Shown piece after piece: positions 37,653-47,886 of a stretch of DNA of 64,000 nucleotides. The position numbers were made by a program, and so were the translations under genes. This stretch comes from Vibrio cincinnatiensis DSM 19608 (GTDB taxonomy: Bacteria > Pseudomonadota > Gammaproteobacteria > Enterobacterales > Vibrionaceae): contig NZ_FUXB01000010.1 of the NCBI RefSeq assembly GCF_900167345.1, positions 1 through 64,000 on the forward strand, written 5' to 3'. The notes under the pieces are model-generated. The model worked only from the letters and a program-made list of their open reading frames with translations. It was not told where the DNA came from and made no database searches. How positions within the stretch are numbered: position 1 is the stretch's first letter; each line of letters starts with the position of its first letter.

Positions 37653-38215
37653 GCAAGAAACCATTAATTTTGGCGTCCGGTTCACCAAGACGCCGTGAGT
37701 TGCTCACTCAATTGGGTTACTCCTTTGATATTGTTATTCCCAATGTAGAAGAATCACGTCAGAGTGGGGAATCCCCTCAAGAATACGTTGAACGGTTATC
37801 ACGAGATAAAGCCTTGGCGGGGTTGGCTTTATCCGAGCCTGATTCTCTCGTGATTGGCTCGGATACCATCGTGGTATTAGATGATGACGTGCTCGAAAAA
37901 CCACAGGATTTTACTGATGCTCGCCGAATGCTTTTGCAACTGTCTCAGGTTCGTCATCAGGTTATGACGGCAGTGACCGTAGCTTGTGCCGAACGACATC
38001 ACTCTGTGGTTGTGACCACGGATGTCTGGTTTAAGCCGTTGTCGGAACAAGAGATTGAACAATATTGGCAAAGTGGTGAGCCATGCGATAAAGCTGGCAG
38101 TTATGCGATTCAAGGATTGGGTGGAAAGTTTGTAACTAGGATTGAAGGTAGCTATTACGCGGTTGTCGGGTTACCTCTATATGAAACTGACCAGCTCTTG
38201 CACGAATTTTTATAA
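37649..38215 (+). CDS. maf: Maf-type nucleotide pyrophosphatase (YhdE)
   Basis: A 188-residue house-cleaning enzyme that hydrolyses dTTP/UTP and modified nucleotides to monophosphates. Motifs ILASGSPRRRELL at the N-terminus, ESRQSGESP, and VIGSDTIVVLDD (catalytic Asp) are present. The frame is open further upstream inside mreD, but ATG 37649 overlapping the mreD TGA gives the normal Maf N-terminus. The mreD-maf-rng order is the usual one. Confidence 0.95.
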   Translation: MSKKPLILASGSPRRRELLTQLGYSFDIVIPNVEESRQSGESPQEYVERLSRDKALAGLALSEPDSLVIGSDTIVVLDDDVLEKPQDFTDARRMLLQLSQVRHQVMTAVTVACAERHHSVVVTTDVWFKPLSEQEIEQYWQSGEPCDKAGSYAIQGLGGKFVTRIEGSYYAVVGLPLYETDQLLHEFL

Positions 38216-38237
38216 TTTTAATCATTGAGGTGCGCTC

Positions 38238-39707
38238 ATGAGTGCAGAGTTGTTGTTAAACGTGACGCCGAGCGAAACTCGGGTTGCGATGATTGAAGGT
38301 GGCGTTCTACAAGAAATCCACATAGAACGTGAAGCCAAGCGCGGTATTGTTGGCAATATTTACAAAGGAAAAGTCAGTCGAGTGTTGCCGGGTATGCAGG
38401 CGGCATTTGTCGACATTGGTTTAGATAAAGCGGCATTTTTGCACGCTTCTGATATTGTTCCTCACACTGAATGTGTATCTGAGAACGAAAAACAGCAGTT
38501 CAAAGTTCGAGATATTTCAGAGCTGGTACGACAAGGACAAGACATCGTTGTTCAGGTTGTCAAAGACCCTCTTGGTACCAAAGGTGCTCGTCTTACCACG
38601 GATATCACTTTACCTTCCCGTTATCTGGTGTATATGCCCGGAGCCAGCCATGTTGGTGTATCGCAACGTATTGAAAGTGAAGATGAGCGAGAGCGCCTGA
38701 AAAAAGTGGTTGCTCACTACTGTGACGAACATGGTGGTTTCATTATCCGCACCGCTGCTGAAGGAGCAAATGAGAAAGAATTAGCACAAGATGCGGCTTT
38801 CTTAAAACGCCTGTGGAGCAAAGTGATGGAGCGACGGGCGAAATATAAGAACCGTTCAACGTTATATGGTGAGTTGGGGCTGGCGCAACGCATTTTACGA
38901 GATTTTGTTGGAACCGATTTAACCAAAATTTTGGTCGATTCACGTATTGAGTACGATAACCTCATTGAATTCACGTCTGAATTTGTTCCTGAGCTGACGG
39001 ATAAATTAGGGTTGTACGAGGGGGATAAACCCATCTTCGATATGTACGATACCGAAAATGAAATTCAGCGTTCACTTGAGCGGAAAGTGGAACTGAAATC
39101 GGGGGGGTATTTGATCATCGATCAGACCGAAGCCATGACAACCATCGATATCAACACCGGTGCGTTTGTGGGGCGACGGAATTTAGAAGAAACGATTTTT
39201 AATACCAATGTTGAGGCGACTCAGGCGATTGCTCGCCAACTACGATTACGTAACCTCGGCGGGATCATTATTATCGATTTTATTGATATGGCCTCTGATG
39301 AACATCGTAAACGGGTATTGATTTCGCTAGAAGCGGCATTAAGTAAAGATCGAGTCAAAACCAATATTAACGGTTTTACCCACTTAGGTTTAGTGGAAAT
39401 GACGCGTAAACGAACCCGAGAAAGTATTGAACATGTTCTCTGTTCGACTTGTCCAACTTGTGAAGGGCGTGGGACGGTCAAAACGGTGGAAACGGTTTGT
39501 TTTGAAATTTTACGTGAAGTAACACGAGTGAATCGCGCTTATGACGCCGATAAATTTGTGGTTTATGCCTCTCCGGCGGTGGCTGAAACATTACAAGGGG
39601 ATGAATCTCATTCTCTGGCTGAACTTGAAGTATTTATCGGTAAAGAAGTGTGTATTAAAGCCGAATCTTTGTATGTTCAAGAGCAATTTGATGTTGTCAT
39701 GATGTAA
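38238..39707 (+). CDS. rng: Ribonuclease G
   Basis: Endoribonuclease that matures 16S rRNA 5' ends and degrades some mRNAs. The 489 residues have an S1 domain near the N-terminus (GNIYKGKVSRVLPGMQAAFVD), catalytic aspartates in TIDINTGAFVG and IIIIDFIDM, and the Zn-link CSTCPTCEGRG that joins dimers. There is no long C-terminal scaffold, which separates it from RNase E. Start is ATG with TGAGG upstream. Confidence 0.97.
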   Translation: MSAELLLNVTPSETRVAMIEGGVLQEIHIEREAKRGIVGNIYKGKVSRVLPGMQAAFVDIGLDKAAFLHASDIVPHTECVSENEKQQFKVRDISELVRQGQDIVVQVVKDPLGTKGARLTTDITLPSRYLVYMPGASHVGVSQRIESEDERERLKKVVAHYCDEHGGFIIRTAAEGANEKELAQDAAFLKRLWSKVMERRAKYKNRSTLYGELGLAQRILRDFVGTDLTKILVDSRIEYDNLIEFTSEFVPELTDKLGLYEGDKPIFDMYDTENEIQRSLERKVELKSGGYLIIDQTEAMTTIDINTGAFVGRRNLEETIFNTNVEATQAIARQLRLRNLGGIIIIDFIDMASDEHRKRVLISLEAALSKDRVKTNINGFTHLGLVEMTRKRTRESIEHVLCSTCPTCEGRGTVKTVETVCFEILREVTRVNRAYDADKFVVYASPAVAETLQGDESHSLAELEVFIGKEVCIKAESLYVQEQFDVVMM

Positions 39708-39719
39708 GTAGGGTTGCGG

Positions 39720-42700
39720 GTGATACCAAATTTAACTCGCCTTGGGCGGATGGTGTTATGGCTATTGATTAGCCTGTTAGTGGTGTTGGCTTTGGCTGTC
39801 ACCACTTTGCGTGTGTTATTACCAGAGATGAACCGCTTTAAAGATGAGATTCAGCATTGGGTGAGTGATAGAACTCAAATCCAATTAGTTATCTCGGATG
39901 TGCGTGGTTTTTGGCGAAATACACACCCTTCACTGGCACTACAAGGCGTACAGGCAAATTTGCCAGATGGCAGTCAGATCCAGTTTCAGACTGGGCGTAT
40001 CGATGTGGAATTTGATTTATTACAAAGTCTACTGCAACGCCAGCCAGTGGTCGCCAACCTGATCATTCACCAACTGACGTTAGATATTCAATCTGTTGAT
40101 TGGCTGGCATTAAGTCAATCGGATCCGAGCCTTCCGGCCAATACTCAAGGGCGAATACTTCAGCGTTTAGATAATCTCTTCTTGCGCCAACTGGATGATT
40201 TCTCTATCCAGAATTCCACCATTCTTTATCAAACGATGGCGGGTGATCTTCGCCAGATAGAGATTGAAAAACTGCATTGGAAAAACCAAGGTCAGCAGCA
40301 TCGCGCTGAAGGCATCGTGAGTTTAGTGGACAGTGAAATCAATTCATTAAATGTACGGGCCGATTTTCAAGATCATGGTTCACTGCGTGACATTTCAGGG
40401 GAGTTTTACGTTAGTGCCGATAAACTGAGAGTCCGCCCTTGGTTAACTCGATATTTTACCGATGAAGTGGGGATAGAGCGCGGCATCGTCAGTTTTAATG
40501 CTTGGGCAACACTAGAGCATAATCAACCTGTTGATGGATACGTTGAATTAAAACCTTCAGAAATTACGTGGCATGAAAAAGAGCAAAATGAACTGTTATT
40601 AGAATCAGGAATATTGCTGCTTTCACCCACAGAAAAGGGATGGCAAGTGAGTGCTCATTCACTTAACTTGCGAACTAATGATACGCCTTGGCCCAGTCTT
40701 GATGTCGCGTTTGAGTGGCAAGCCGATGGCTGGCGAGCGAACTTCTCTCAGCTGACACTAGAAAGTTTATCCCCCTTTGCCGCATTACTTCCGGATGCGA
40801 AAGAAGCTTATTCTTGGATAGAGAAATTAAACCCCCACGGCAGGCTTGAAGATCTTCGTATAGGTCAGCAAGCCAATCAACCTCTTCATTATTCTGCCAA
40901 TCTGTATCAAGGGGCTATAAACCAATGGTCGTTATTGCCCGAAGTTCATCACTTACAAGCAACGATTGCAGGAACGTTAGATAAAGCGGTCATTCATGCT
41001 TCCTTGATCGATGACGAGCTCCCCTATGGGGAGGTTTTTCAAGCGCCTTTGCCGATTCGTCAAGCGGCGGTTGATCTTGTGTGGCAGCGTGATGAACAAG
41101 GTTGGTCTTTGTGGGCTGATAAAGTCACGGCTGCGACGCCTGATCTACAAGTATTAGGTGAATTTCGTCTTGATTTCCCTTATCAGAAGAGCCCCTTTCT
41201 TTCTTTCTATGCCGAAGCGGACGTTTATAATGCTGGATCGACGTGGCGTTATTTGCCTGCGTTGGCATTAGGGCAAGATCTGACCGATTACCTCTCTACC
41301 TCGATTCAGGGCGGAAAAGTAAAAACGGCTAAGTTACTCTGGTATGGGCCTTTAAATGATTTTCCCTATACCGACAATCAGGGCGTCTTCCAAGCTTGGG
41401 TTGCTTTAAAAGAGGCAACATTTAGTTTTGATACCGCTTGGCCCACCATTACCGATCTCCAACTCGATCTGTTATTTGAAAATGATGCCATGTATCTTGA
41501 CTCTCGCTCCGCCACTTTAATGGGAGTGAAAGCGCAGCGCATTGTTGGGCAAATAGGAGAACTGGCGAGTGATGGCAAGTTAGAGCTCACGGCTACGGTT
41601 GCAGGCCAAGGTAATGCGGTACGAGATTATATGACAGCCACACCGTTGGTGGATTCTGTTGGGGCTGCACTCACGGCGATCAATGTGAATGGTTTGGTCA
41701 ACTCTGAATTTCAGCTAAGTATTCCGTTTGAGAGTGATAAGGATGTTCGAGCTTGGGGATGGGCTGATTTAAAACAGAATCATGTGGAAATCCATACTCC
41801 CCCCATGATGTTAGAAATGGTATCCGGACGTATTTATTTTGATGATGATGTTGTTACGGCGGCTGGATTGTCTGCTCATTTGTTGGATCAATCCATCTCC
41901 TTTGATTTTAAAGGGGAAAGTGCTCAGCAAGGTTATAATGTGGCGATTGACTTGGTGGGCGATTGGGAGATGTCACCACTAAAGCCTTATGTTGGTGAGG
42001 CTTGGGTAGCCCCGCTTTCTGGTCATGCACCTTGGCAGATGGGGGTTGATATTCAGTTAACCGACGTTGGCTTTACCTACCAAATCGATACACAAGTGAA
42101 TCTACGTTCCGTAACTAGCCAGTATCCTTATCCACTGAATAAATCACTAAATAGTGCAGGTGTTGCCCGTTTACAAGCATCGGGAAATCAGCAATCGGTC
42201 TCTGCGCGTTTGCAGCTTCCTGAAGCCAAATATCAAGCAGAAATTGATATCACACAATCGATTCCTGAACTTACCGCAACTTATCTTTTGCTTGGTCAAG
42301 GCAGCTTTAAGATGAGCCCTGTCGTGGGGCATCACTTACAAGTACGCAGCGATCAATTTAATCTTGATCAATGGATCGATCTTCTCCAGCAAACCTCGAA
42401 GGTTTCTTCTGGATCAGCGTTGGCGAACTTGAATGCTCCAGAAATCCCTTTACCTGAACGTATTGATCTTCAGGTTAAAGAGCTTACGTTCGCTGAGTTA
42501 GAGTGGCACGATGTCGATTTTGCTGCCCGACGAAAAAATCTTGGTTGGCAAGCTGAAATCAATAGTCAAGAAGTTCAAGGAAAGGCGAATTATATTGAAC
42601 CTTATGATCTGAGTGTCTCTTTGCAGCGTTTGCATCTTTATTTACCCCAGCTAGAAATGGAAGCCAGTGAAGGAAGTTCGCTATTAGTAGATAGGGAAAA

Positions 42701-43586
42701 GCAAGATGCGCCGTTGATCTCTGAATTTGATCGACAATTTCATTCATTGATGCCGAACTTAACTTTAGTGATTGATGATTTCTGGTTACAAGGCTACAAG
42801 GTTGGTTCGCTCAATATGGATTTTCAACGTCAAAAGGACACTTTGGAATGGAAGCGAATCGATATAGTGAGTGGTTCTAATCAGGTTCATATCAATGGTA
42901 CTTGGACTTTAACAGAGCATACTAGCCAAACAACCATGAACCTAGAGATGAAAGGGGACAATAACAGCGACTTAATGGAACGATTTGGAATCAGTTCCGG
43001 TATTCAAAGAGCACCTTTCGAAATTACGAGCCAGACACAATGGCAAGGTGCTCCTTGGTCAATGAAAGTCAATACGCTACAAGGCCATTTAGAGACCAAA
43101 CTCGGTAAAGGGACGATTTCTAATGTGAGTGGTGCCTCAAAACTATTGGGTATCTTTAGCTTAGATTCGATTATTCGTAAGATGCAGCTCGATTTTAGTG
43201 ATGTGTTTGATAAAGGTATGGCCTTTAGCCGGATCACTGGTAGTGGCGAGTTTTCTCAAGGTATTTTTGTCACGAACAATATTAAAATGGATGCGATTGC
43301 CGGAGAAATGACCATTAAAGGTATGGCAGACTTAAATACACGAATGGTCGATGCTGAAGTGAATTTTATTCCTGATATTACCTCAGGCCTTCCCGTCATG
43401 ACCGCCTTTGCTGTGACCCCTGCTACCGCTTTGTATGTCTTGGCGATTACCACGGTGATTTCTCCTGTCGTGGAAGTGTTTACACAAGTGAATTATCAAG
43501 TGACAGGCCCGATGGATGCACCGATAGTTAAAGAGTTATCGCGTAGTAAAGGGGAATTTCAGTTACCAGAAAAACTGAAAAAATAA
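39720..43586 (+). CDS. yhdP: YhdP, AsmA-like lipid-transport bridge protein
   Basis: A 1288-residue protein with one N-terminal membrane helix (MVLWLLISLLVVLALAVTTL) and a very long beta-rich periplasmic part, ending in an AsmA-like C-terminal domain (GKGTISNVSGASKLLGIFSL ... ISPVVEVFTQVNYQV). YhdP, TamB and YdbH are proposed phospholipid conduits between the two membranes and affect outer-membrane permeability. GTG 39720 (seven bases after AGGG) was preferred to the TTG at 39714. It follows rng directly and precedes the amidase gene by 18 bases. Confidence 0.93.
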   Translation: MIPNLTRLGRMVLWLLISLLVVLALAVTTLRVLLPEMNRFKDEIQHWVSDRTQIQLVISDVRGFWRNTHPSLALQGVQANLPDGSQIQFQTGRIDVEFDLLQSLLQRQPVVANLIIHQLTLDIQSVDWLALSQSDPSLPANTQGRILQRLDNLFLRQLDDFSIQNSTILYQTMAGDLRQIEIEKLHWKNQGQQHRAEGIVSLVDSEINSLNVRADFQDHGSLRDISGEFYVSADKLRVRPWLTRYFTDEVGIERGIVSFNAWATLEHNQPVDGYVELKPSEITWHEKEQNELLLESGILLLSPTEKGWQVSAHSLNLRTNDTPWPSLDVAFEWQADGWRANFSQLTLESLSPFAALLPDAKEAYSWIEKLNPHGRLEDLRIGQQANQPLHYSANLYQGAINQWSLLPEVHHLQATIAGTLDKAVIHASLIDDELPYGEVFQAPLPIRQAAVDLVWQRDEQGWSLWADKVTAATPDLQVLGEFRLDFPYQKSPFLSFYAEADVYNAGSTWRYLPALALGQDLTDYLSTSIQGGKVKTAKLLWYGPLNDFPYTDNQGVFQAWVALKEATFSFDTAWPTITDLQLDLLFENDAMYLDSRSATLMGVKAQRIVGQIGELASDGKLELTATVAGQGNAVRDYMTATPLVDSVGAALTAINVNGLVNSEFQLSIPFESDKDVRAWGWADLKQNHVEIHTPPMMLEMVSGRIYFDDDVVTAAGLSAHLLDQSISFDFKGESAQQGYNVAIDLVGDWEMSPLKPYVGEAWVAPLSGHAPWQMGVDIQLTDVGFTYQIDTQVNLRSVTSQYPYPLNKSLNSAGVARLQASGNQQSVSARLQLPEAKYQAEIDITQSIPELTATYLLLGQGSFKMSPVVGHHLQVRSDQFNLDQWIDLLQQTSKVSSGSALANLNAPEIPLPERIDLQVKELTFAELEWHDVDFAARRKNLGWQAEINSQEVQGKANYIEPYDLSVSLQRLHLYLPQLEMEASEGSSLLVDREKQDAPLISEFDRQFHSLMPNLTLVIDDFWLQGYKVGSLNMDFQRQKDTLEWKRIDIVSGSNQVHINGTWTLTEHTSQTTMNLEMKGDNNSDLMERFGISSGIQRAPFEITSQTQWQGAPWSMKVNTLQGHLETKLGKGTISNVSGASKLLGIFSLDSIIRKMQLDFSDVFDKGMAFSRITGSGEFSQGIFVTNNIKMDAIAGEMTIKGMADLNTRMVDAEVNFIPDITSGLPVMTAFAVTPATALYVLAITTVISPVVEVFTQVNYQVTGPMDAPIVKELSRSKGEFQLPEKLKK

Positions 43587-43604
43587 TCAAAGAGGAAGTT
43601 CAAC

Positions 43605-44438
43605 ATGGCACGGATGGGATTGATACAAATGACGTCAGGTTCTTCTATCAAAGAAAATCTTCAAGTTATTGAACAGAATTTACAACAATTGGTTAAACAG
43701 AAGGTGGAATGGGTGGTCACCCCGGAAAACGCCCTGCTGTTTGGGCGTCATTTTGATTATCATCACCATGCAGAACCTCTAAAGCAAGGGGTAATTCAGC
43801 AGCAATTATCGGCGCTTGCTAGTCGTTATCAAGTGTGGCTTTTGATGGGGAGTTTTCCTATTCGTCGTGAGCATGGGGTTACTAGCACCTCAATACTGTT
43901 TAACCCTCAAGGTGAACTTGTGGCTGATTATGATAAGCTGCATATGTTTGATGTTGATGTGACAGATGGCCATCGTCGTTATCGTGAGTCTGAGACTTTT
44001 ATCCCTGGCAATCGAGTGACAGTAGTGGAGACACCGCTCGGTATGTTAGGCTTATCTATCTGTTACGATCTTCGTTTCCCCCATCTTTATTCAGAACTTC
44101 GCCAAAAAGGGGCTCAAATACTATTTGTGCCGGCGGCTTTTACTGCGGTAACTGGAAAAGCTCACTGGCAAGTTTTACTACAGGCAAGAGCGATAGAAAC
44201 CCAGTGTTGGGTGGTTGCTGTTGGTCAAACAGGCGTTCATCCTTGTGGGCGTGAAACATGGGGACACTCAATGGTCGTCAGCCCGTGGGGAGAGGTTGTC
44301 GCTTCACTTGGCCAAGATGCAGAATGCTTAGTGGTTGACATTGAGGTTGAGCAGACAGTGCCTATTCGCCGTGCCATGCCTGTTATGGAACACACACGTT
44401 TTTATAATCAATTGATAGAGAAAAAAAATCCGCTATGA
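43605..44438 (+). CDS. Nitrilase-family carbon-nitrogen hydrolase (Nit1-like)
   Basis: A 277-residue amidase with the Glu-Lys-Cys triad: E in VTPENALL, K in [12 protein letters not shown] in [15 protein letters not shown]. The segment HMFDVDV and the short length match the Nit1/YbeM group, which hydrolyses deaminated glutathione to recycle its parts; that substrate is inferred from the family. Start is ATG with AGAGGA upstream. It sits between yhdP and tldD, overlapping tldD by four bases, so these three genes are probably co-transcribed. Confidence 0.88.
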   Translation: MARMGLIQMTSGSSIKENLQVIEQNLQQLVKQKVEWVVTPENALLFGRHFDYHHHAEPLKQGVIQQQLSALASRYQVWLLMGSFPIRREHGVTSTSILFNPQGELVADYDKLHMFDVDVTDGHRRYRESETFIPGNRVTVVETPLGMLGLSICYDLRFPHLYSELRQKGAQILFVPAAFTAVTGKAHWQVLLQARAIETQCWVVAVGQTGVHPCGRETWGHSMVVSPWGEVVASLGQDAECLVVDIEVEQTVPIRRAMPVMEHTRFYNQLIEKKNPL

Positions 44439-45880
44439 GTATTACCCATATTGAAGAGGCGTTATTAACCCCAACAGGGCTCAGTGAACAAGATATTGCG
44501 AATACTTTAGCCAGTATCGCCACTCGTGACATTGATTATGCAGACATTTATTTTCAATCTAGCTGGCATGAGTCTCTGGTTTTAGAAGACAGTATTATTA
44601 AAGATGGCTCGTTCAATATTGATTGTGGCGTAGGCGTGAGAGCGGTAAGTGGAGAAAAAACGGGGTTTGCGTATTCTGATCAAATTCAATTAGATGGTTT
44701 AAAGCAGAGTGCGATAGCCGCACGAGGGATAGCTCAACAAGGGAAAAATGCTCAAGTAAACGCATTTCATCGCACCGATAACCAGCATTACTATGTTGCG
44801 ACCAACCCACTAGAAAGCTGGCAGAAACAGAAAAAAACCGAATTATTACAGCAACTTGATGCCTATATCCGAACCAAAGAACCACGAATTCAAGAAGTAT
44901 CGATCAGTTTAAGTGGCGTTCATGAGCAGATGCTGGTTGCGGCCACGGATGGCACTTACGCTGGTGATATTCGTCCATTGGTCCGTTTATCTATTTCAGT
45001 GTTAGCGACAAAAGGTGATCGTCGAGAACGTGGTAGTGCGGGTGGCGGCGGTCGATTTAGCTATGACTACTTTCTTAATGAAGAGAATGGGCAAAAAATC
45101 GCCTTTGCTTATGCCGATGAAGCCATTCGCCAAGCGTTAGTCAACTTAGAAGCGGTTGCGGCCCCTGCGGGAACGATGCCAGTGGTACTCGGTTCTGGTT
45201 GGCCGGGCGTTTTATTGCATGAAGCCGTAGGACACGGCTTAGAAGGGGATTTTAATCGTAAAGGCTCTTCAATGTTTGCTGGCAAAATGGGTAAGAAAGT
45301 CACCTCGAATCTATGCACGATTGTGGATGATGGTACATTAAAAAATCTGCGTGGTTCGCTTAACGTCGATGATGAAGGCGTGAATGGACAATATAATGTA
45401 TTGATTGAAAATGGCGTTCTCAAAGGCTATATGCAAGATAAGTTGAATGCCCGTTTAATGGGGGGGCTACCGACAGGAAATGGTCGCCGAGAATCTTATG
45501 CTCATTTGCCTATGCCACGTATGACCAATACTTATATGCTGCCTGGGCAACACTCCTCTGAAGAGATCATTGCCAGCGTCAAAAAAGGTATTTATGCCCC
45601 TAATTTTGGTGGTGGGCAAGTGGATATCACGTCGGGTAAATTTGTTTTTTCCGCATCCGAAGCCTACTTAATTGAAAATGGTAAGATTACTCACCCAATT
45701 AAAGGTGCCACCTTGATAGGATCTGGCATCGAGGCGATGCAGCAGGTTTCTATGGTGGGTAACGATCTGAGTATTGATCGGGGAGTTGGTGTCTGTGGTA
45801 AAGCCGGACAGAGTGTACCCGTTGGGGTTGGGCAACCGACATTGAAACTCGATGCGTTGACCGTTGGCGGAACGGAATAA
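44435..45880 (+). CDS. tldD: TldD, metalloprotease subunit
   Basis: A 481-residue subunit of the TldD/TldE (PmbA) protease, which degrades unfolded peptides and matures some ribosomal peptides such as microcin B17. The zinc motif [11 protein letters not shown] is intact (near residue 260), with the C-terminal cysteine region [19 protein letters not shown]. Its partner TldE is not encoded in this window. Start ATG overlaps the upstream stop. Confidence 0.97.
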   Translation: MSITHIEEALLTPTGLSEQDIANTLASIATRDIDYADIYFQSSWHESLVLEDSIIKDGSFNIDCGVGVRAVSGEKTGFAYSDQIQLDGLKQSAIAARGIAQQGKNAQVNAFHRTDNQHYYVATNPLESWQKQKKTELLQQLDAYIRTKEPRIQEVSISLSGVHEQMLVAATDGTYAGDIRPLVRLSISVLATKGDRRERGSAGGGGRFSYDYFLNEENGQKIAFAYADEAIRQALVNLEAVAAPAGTMPVVLGSGWPGVLLHEAVGHGLEGDFNRKGSSMFAGKMGKKVTSNLCTIVDDGTLKNLRGSLNVDDEGVNGQYNVLIENGVLKGYMQDKLNARLMGGLPTGNGRRESYAHLPMPRMTNTYMLPGQHSSEEIIASVKKGIYAPNFGGGQVDITSGKFVFSASEAYLIENGKITHPIKGATLIGSGIEAMQQVSMVGNDLSIDRGVGVCGKAGQSVPVGVGQPTLKLDALTVGGTE

Positions 45881-46024
45881 GCGATATTAGAGAGAGCCTC
45901 ATCCATTCCTGACCGAGCGAGAGAAAAGATCGGTAGAAGATCATTTTGCTGGTGGTAATTTATGAGGAACCGTGCGATATTTCGTCGCACAAAAATTTGA
46001 GCCTATTTACTTGGAGCCACAGCT

Positions 46025-46441
46025 ATGTCTCATGAAGATGACTATCTCTCTGTTGAAGCATTCATTGAAATTCAAAAAGAAGAGACTCGTGATATTATTC
46101 AAGCGCTACTCGATGACGGCAGTGATCCAGAAGCCTTATATGAAATTGAACATCACTTTTTTTCAGAAGATTTTGAGAAATTAGAAAAAGCGGCGGTTGA
46201 AGCCTTTAAACTGGGTTTTGAAGTGTTGGAAGCGGAAGAGGCTGAAGATGAAGATGGCAATAAGCTCCTCTGTTTCGATGCGACTATGTCATCGGTTTTA
46301 AACCCTCAAGCGATTGATGAACAAGTTGAAAAACTCGTGAATTTGGCTGAAAAATTTGATGTTATCTACGACGGTTGGGGCACTTACTACGAAGGTGAAG
46401 ATGCTCTCTATGACGATGAAGATGACGACGACGAAGAGTAA
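46025..46441 (+). CDS. rraB: RraB, regulator of RNase E activity
   Basis: A 138-residue acidic protein, the same length as E. coli RraB and with the same core ([49 protein letters not shown]) and an acidic tail DDEDDDDEE. It binds the RNase E scaffold and changes degradosome composition, lowering decay of a set of mRNAs. Start is ATG with TTGGAG upstream. Confidence 0.95.
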   Translation: MSHEDDYLSVEAFIEIQKEETRDIIQALLDDGSDPEALYEIEHHFFSEDFEKLEKAAVEAFKLGFEVLEAEEAEDEDGNKLLCFDATMSSVLNPQAIDEQVEKLVNLAEKFDVIYDGWGTYYEGEDALYDDEDDDDEE

Positions 46442-46463
46442 TCAGACTTTTCCCGCATGATAA

Positions 46464-46489
46464 GTACCAGCCTCTTGGCTGGTATTTTT
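46464..46489 (+). terminator. Terminator of rraB
   Basis: TACCAGCC, loop TCTT, GGCTGGTA, then TTTTT. Confidence 0.92.
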
Positions 46490-46527
46490 GATCTAGGTCA
46501 TGTATATATGACGAAAACTCATTAGAC

Positions 46528-47340
46528 ATGATATCGATTATGCAGCTTTCTCTCGCCGGTTGTTGGCAACTTTCACCCCTGACGGATTTATCTATTCCGC
46601 AGGAGGATCTCTGTTTTCCTGGTCCACTGAGTTCAGCCTTACCGGAATCACTGGATGAATCAAGGATTGCAGAACAAGAGTGGCACTTGATGCATGATAT
46701 CGAGGTTGACGAGCAACTGCTCAGCTATCCTGCAATCGATCTGGTGTTAGAGGGGATAGATTATCATGCCGAAATTCGGTTGAATGGGATTGCTTTATTT
46801 GACTGTGATGGAACGCAATCCATTTATAAAAAAGAAATCCGCTCTTTGCTTAATCTGGGTAAAAATCGAATAGAGATCCTATTTCTTTATCCAGAAGATG
46901 AATGGCTGATTGATAGTGAAGAGACCGAGCAATGTTTATTAGGGAAGTTGTCTCCACAGCGTTACGATGAGCGAATAGGAATATGGCGAGAGCCTTATTT
47001 ACACTGTATTTCTCATGTTCGATTAGAGCATGTCACCACCGAGCAGATCTGGCACCATGGTGGGGGATGTGAATTGCTGATTACCTTATTTTTTAAACCT
47101 TATGCCGCTGGGCTTATTTCTGCATCGGTGCGGTTTGATCATGTCACTTACCAGTTACCGATAGATATCCGTAGCGATCATGTTAGTGCTCTTTTTCAGG
47201 TTGAGGCTCCCAAGTATTATCAACCTGAAAGCCCAAACCCGAAGGATCTTTATACGATCAGCGTTGAGTTAGACGGACAAAAAGCGGAGCTACAATTGGG
47301 CTTAAGTGATCGTTTCTGTGTAACCCATTTCCCTTTATAA
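46528..47340 (+). CDS. Stand-alone GH2-type sugar-binding domain protein, function unknown
   Basis: A 270-residue cytoplasmic protein (no signal peptide). The first two-thirds resemble the N-terminal jelly-roll sugar-binding domain of family 2 glycosidases such as beta-mannosidase: LAGCWQLSPLTD, AEQEWHLMHDIEVDEQLL, DLVLEGIDYHAEIRLNG, GIWREPYLHCISHVRLEHV. The remainder looks like the following immunoglobulin-like domain. The catalytic TIM barrel is missing, and the gene ends naturally at a stop, with no frameshift or barrel remnant after it. It may bind a glycan or be an ancient truncation. The ribosome site is weak; start could be ATG 46528 or 46540. Confidence 0.7.
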   Translation: MISIMQLSLAGCWQLSPLTDLSIPQEDLCFPGPLSSALPESLDESRIAEQEWHLMHDIEVDEQLLSYPAIDLVLEGIDYHAEIRLNGIALFDCDGTQSIYKKEIRSLLNLGKNRIEILFLYPEDEWLIDSEETEQCLLGKLSPQRYDERIGIWREPYLHCISHVRLEHVTTEQIWHHGGGCELLITLFFKPYAAGLISASVRFDHVTYQLPIDIRSDHVSALFQVEAPKYYQPESPNPKDLYTISVELDGQKAELQLGLSDRFCVTHFPL

Positions 47341-47350
47341 CCCCTTAAGA

Positions 47351-47758
47351 CTAATGGGCACAGCCCCAGTGGTTATGATCCGAATGCTTTGTTTGCTGAG
47401 GGTGCATACTTTGCCACAATCTTTCATGGAAGTAGTAAGCACAGGTATTAAAGCTTGGTTCAATCATCGCCATGACCCCGCCAACAAGCCAGCTTCCTGT
47501 CAATAAGTAAGCAATACTAAAGGCGACACTAAAGTGGATCACTGCGAAGCTGCCGGTTTTTATTTGTGCTTTACCTGAATAGCGTTGTAACAATGGGTGT
47601 TTGGCCCAAGCTTTTTCATGAAAGTAAAAAGCAACGGTGTTAACCATGGGTTCTAGCATGGCGATCAAACTGCCCAAAATAATATCACCAGTAAGGATGT
47701 AAGCGATGGTGAAAGCGATAGTAAAATGTATTGCAGCAAAGCTTAATGTCTTTTTCAT
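47351..47758 (-). CDS. Tandem DUF2061 membrane protein with His/Cys-rich tail
   Basis: A 135-residue inner-membrane protein made of two copies of DUF2061, aligned as FAAIHFTIAFTIAYILTGD/FAVIHFSVAFSIAYLLTGS and AMLEPMVNTVAFYFHEKAW/AMIEPSFNTCAYYFHERLW. Each copy has two hydrophobic stretches and a conserved YFHE. The C-terminus (KHSDHNHWGCAH) is rich in possible metal ligands. The function of DUF2061 is unknown. A Fur-box-like site lies 41 bases upstream, so expression may respond to iron. Confidence 0.82.
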   Translation of the reverse strand: MKKTLSFAAIHFTIAFTIAYILTGDIILGSLIAMLEPMVNTVAFYFHEKAWAKHPLLQRYSGKAQIKTGSFAVIHFSVAFSIAYLLTGSWLVGGVMAMIEPSFNTCAYYFHERLWQSMHPQQTKHSDHNHWGCAH

Positions 47759-47798
47759 GATGTTTACTCAACGTTCTTTCTTTTGATGTAATCATTAT

Positions 47799-47813
47799 TG
47801 ATAATTATTCTCA
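47799..47813 (-). promoter_or_regulatory. Candidate Fur box
   Basis: TGATAATTATTCTCA matches the 7-1-7 Fur consensus (TGATAAT-N-ATTATCA) at 13 of 14 positions. It lies 41 bases before the DUF2061 gene and after the terminator of the upstream stress-protein gene, so the DUF2061 gene is the likely target. Confidence 0.6.
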
Positions 47814-47860
47814 AAAAGAAAAGAAGAATTGAGCAATTAATTCGATAGGCAATAGCGAAC

Positions 47861-47881
47861 AAAAAGGCGCATTAAGCGCCG
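47861..47881 (-). terminator. Terminator of the universal stress protein gene
   Basis: On the minus strand GGCGC, loop TTAAT, GCGCC, then TTTTT, directly after the stop codon. Confidence 0.85.
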
Positions 47882-47886
47882 AAGAG

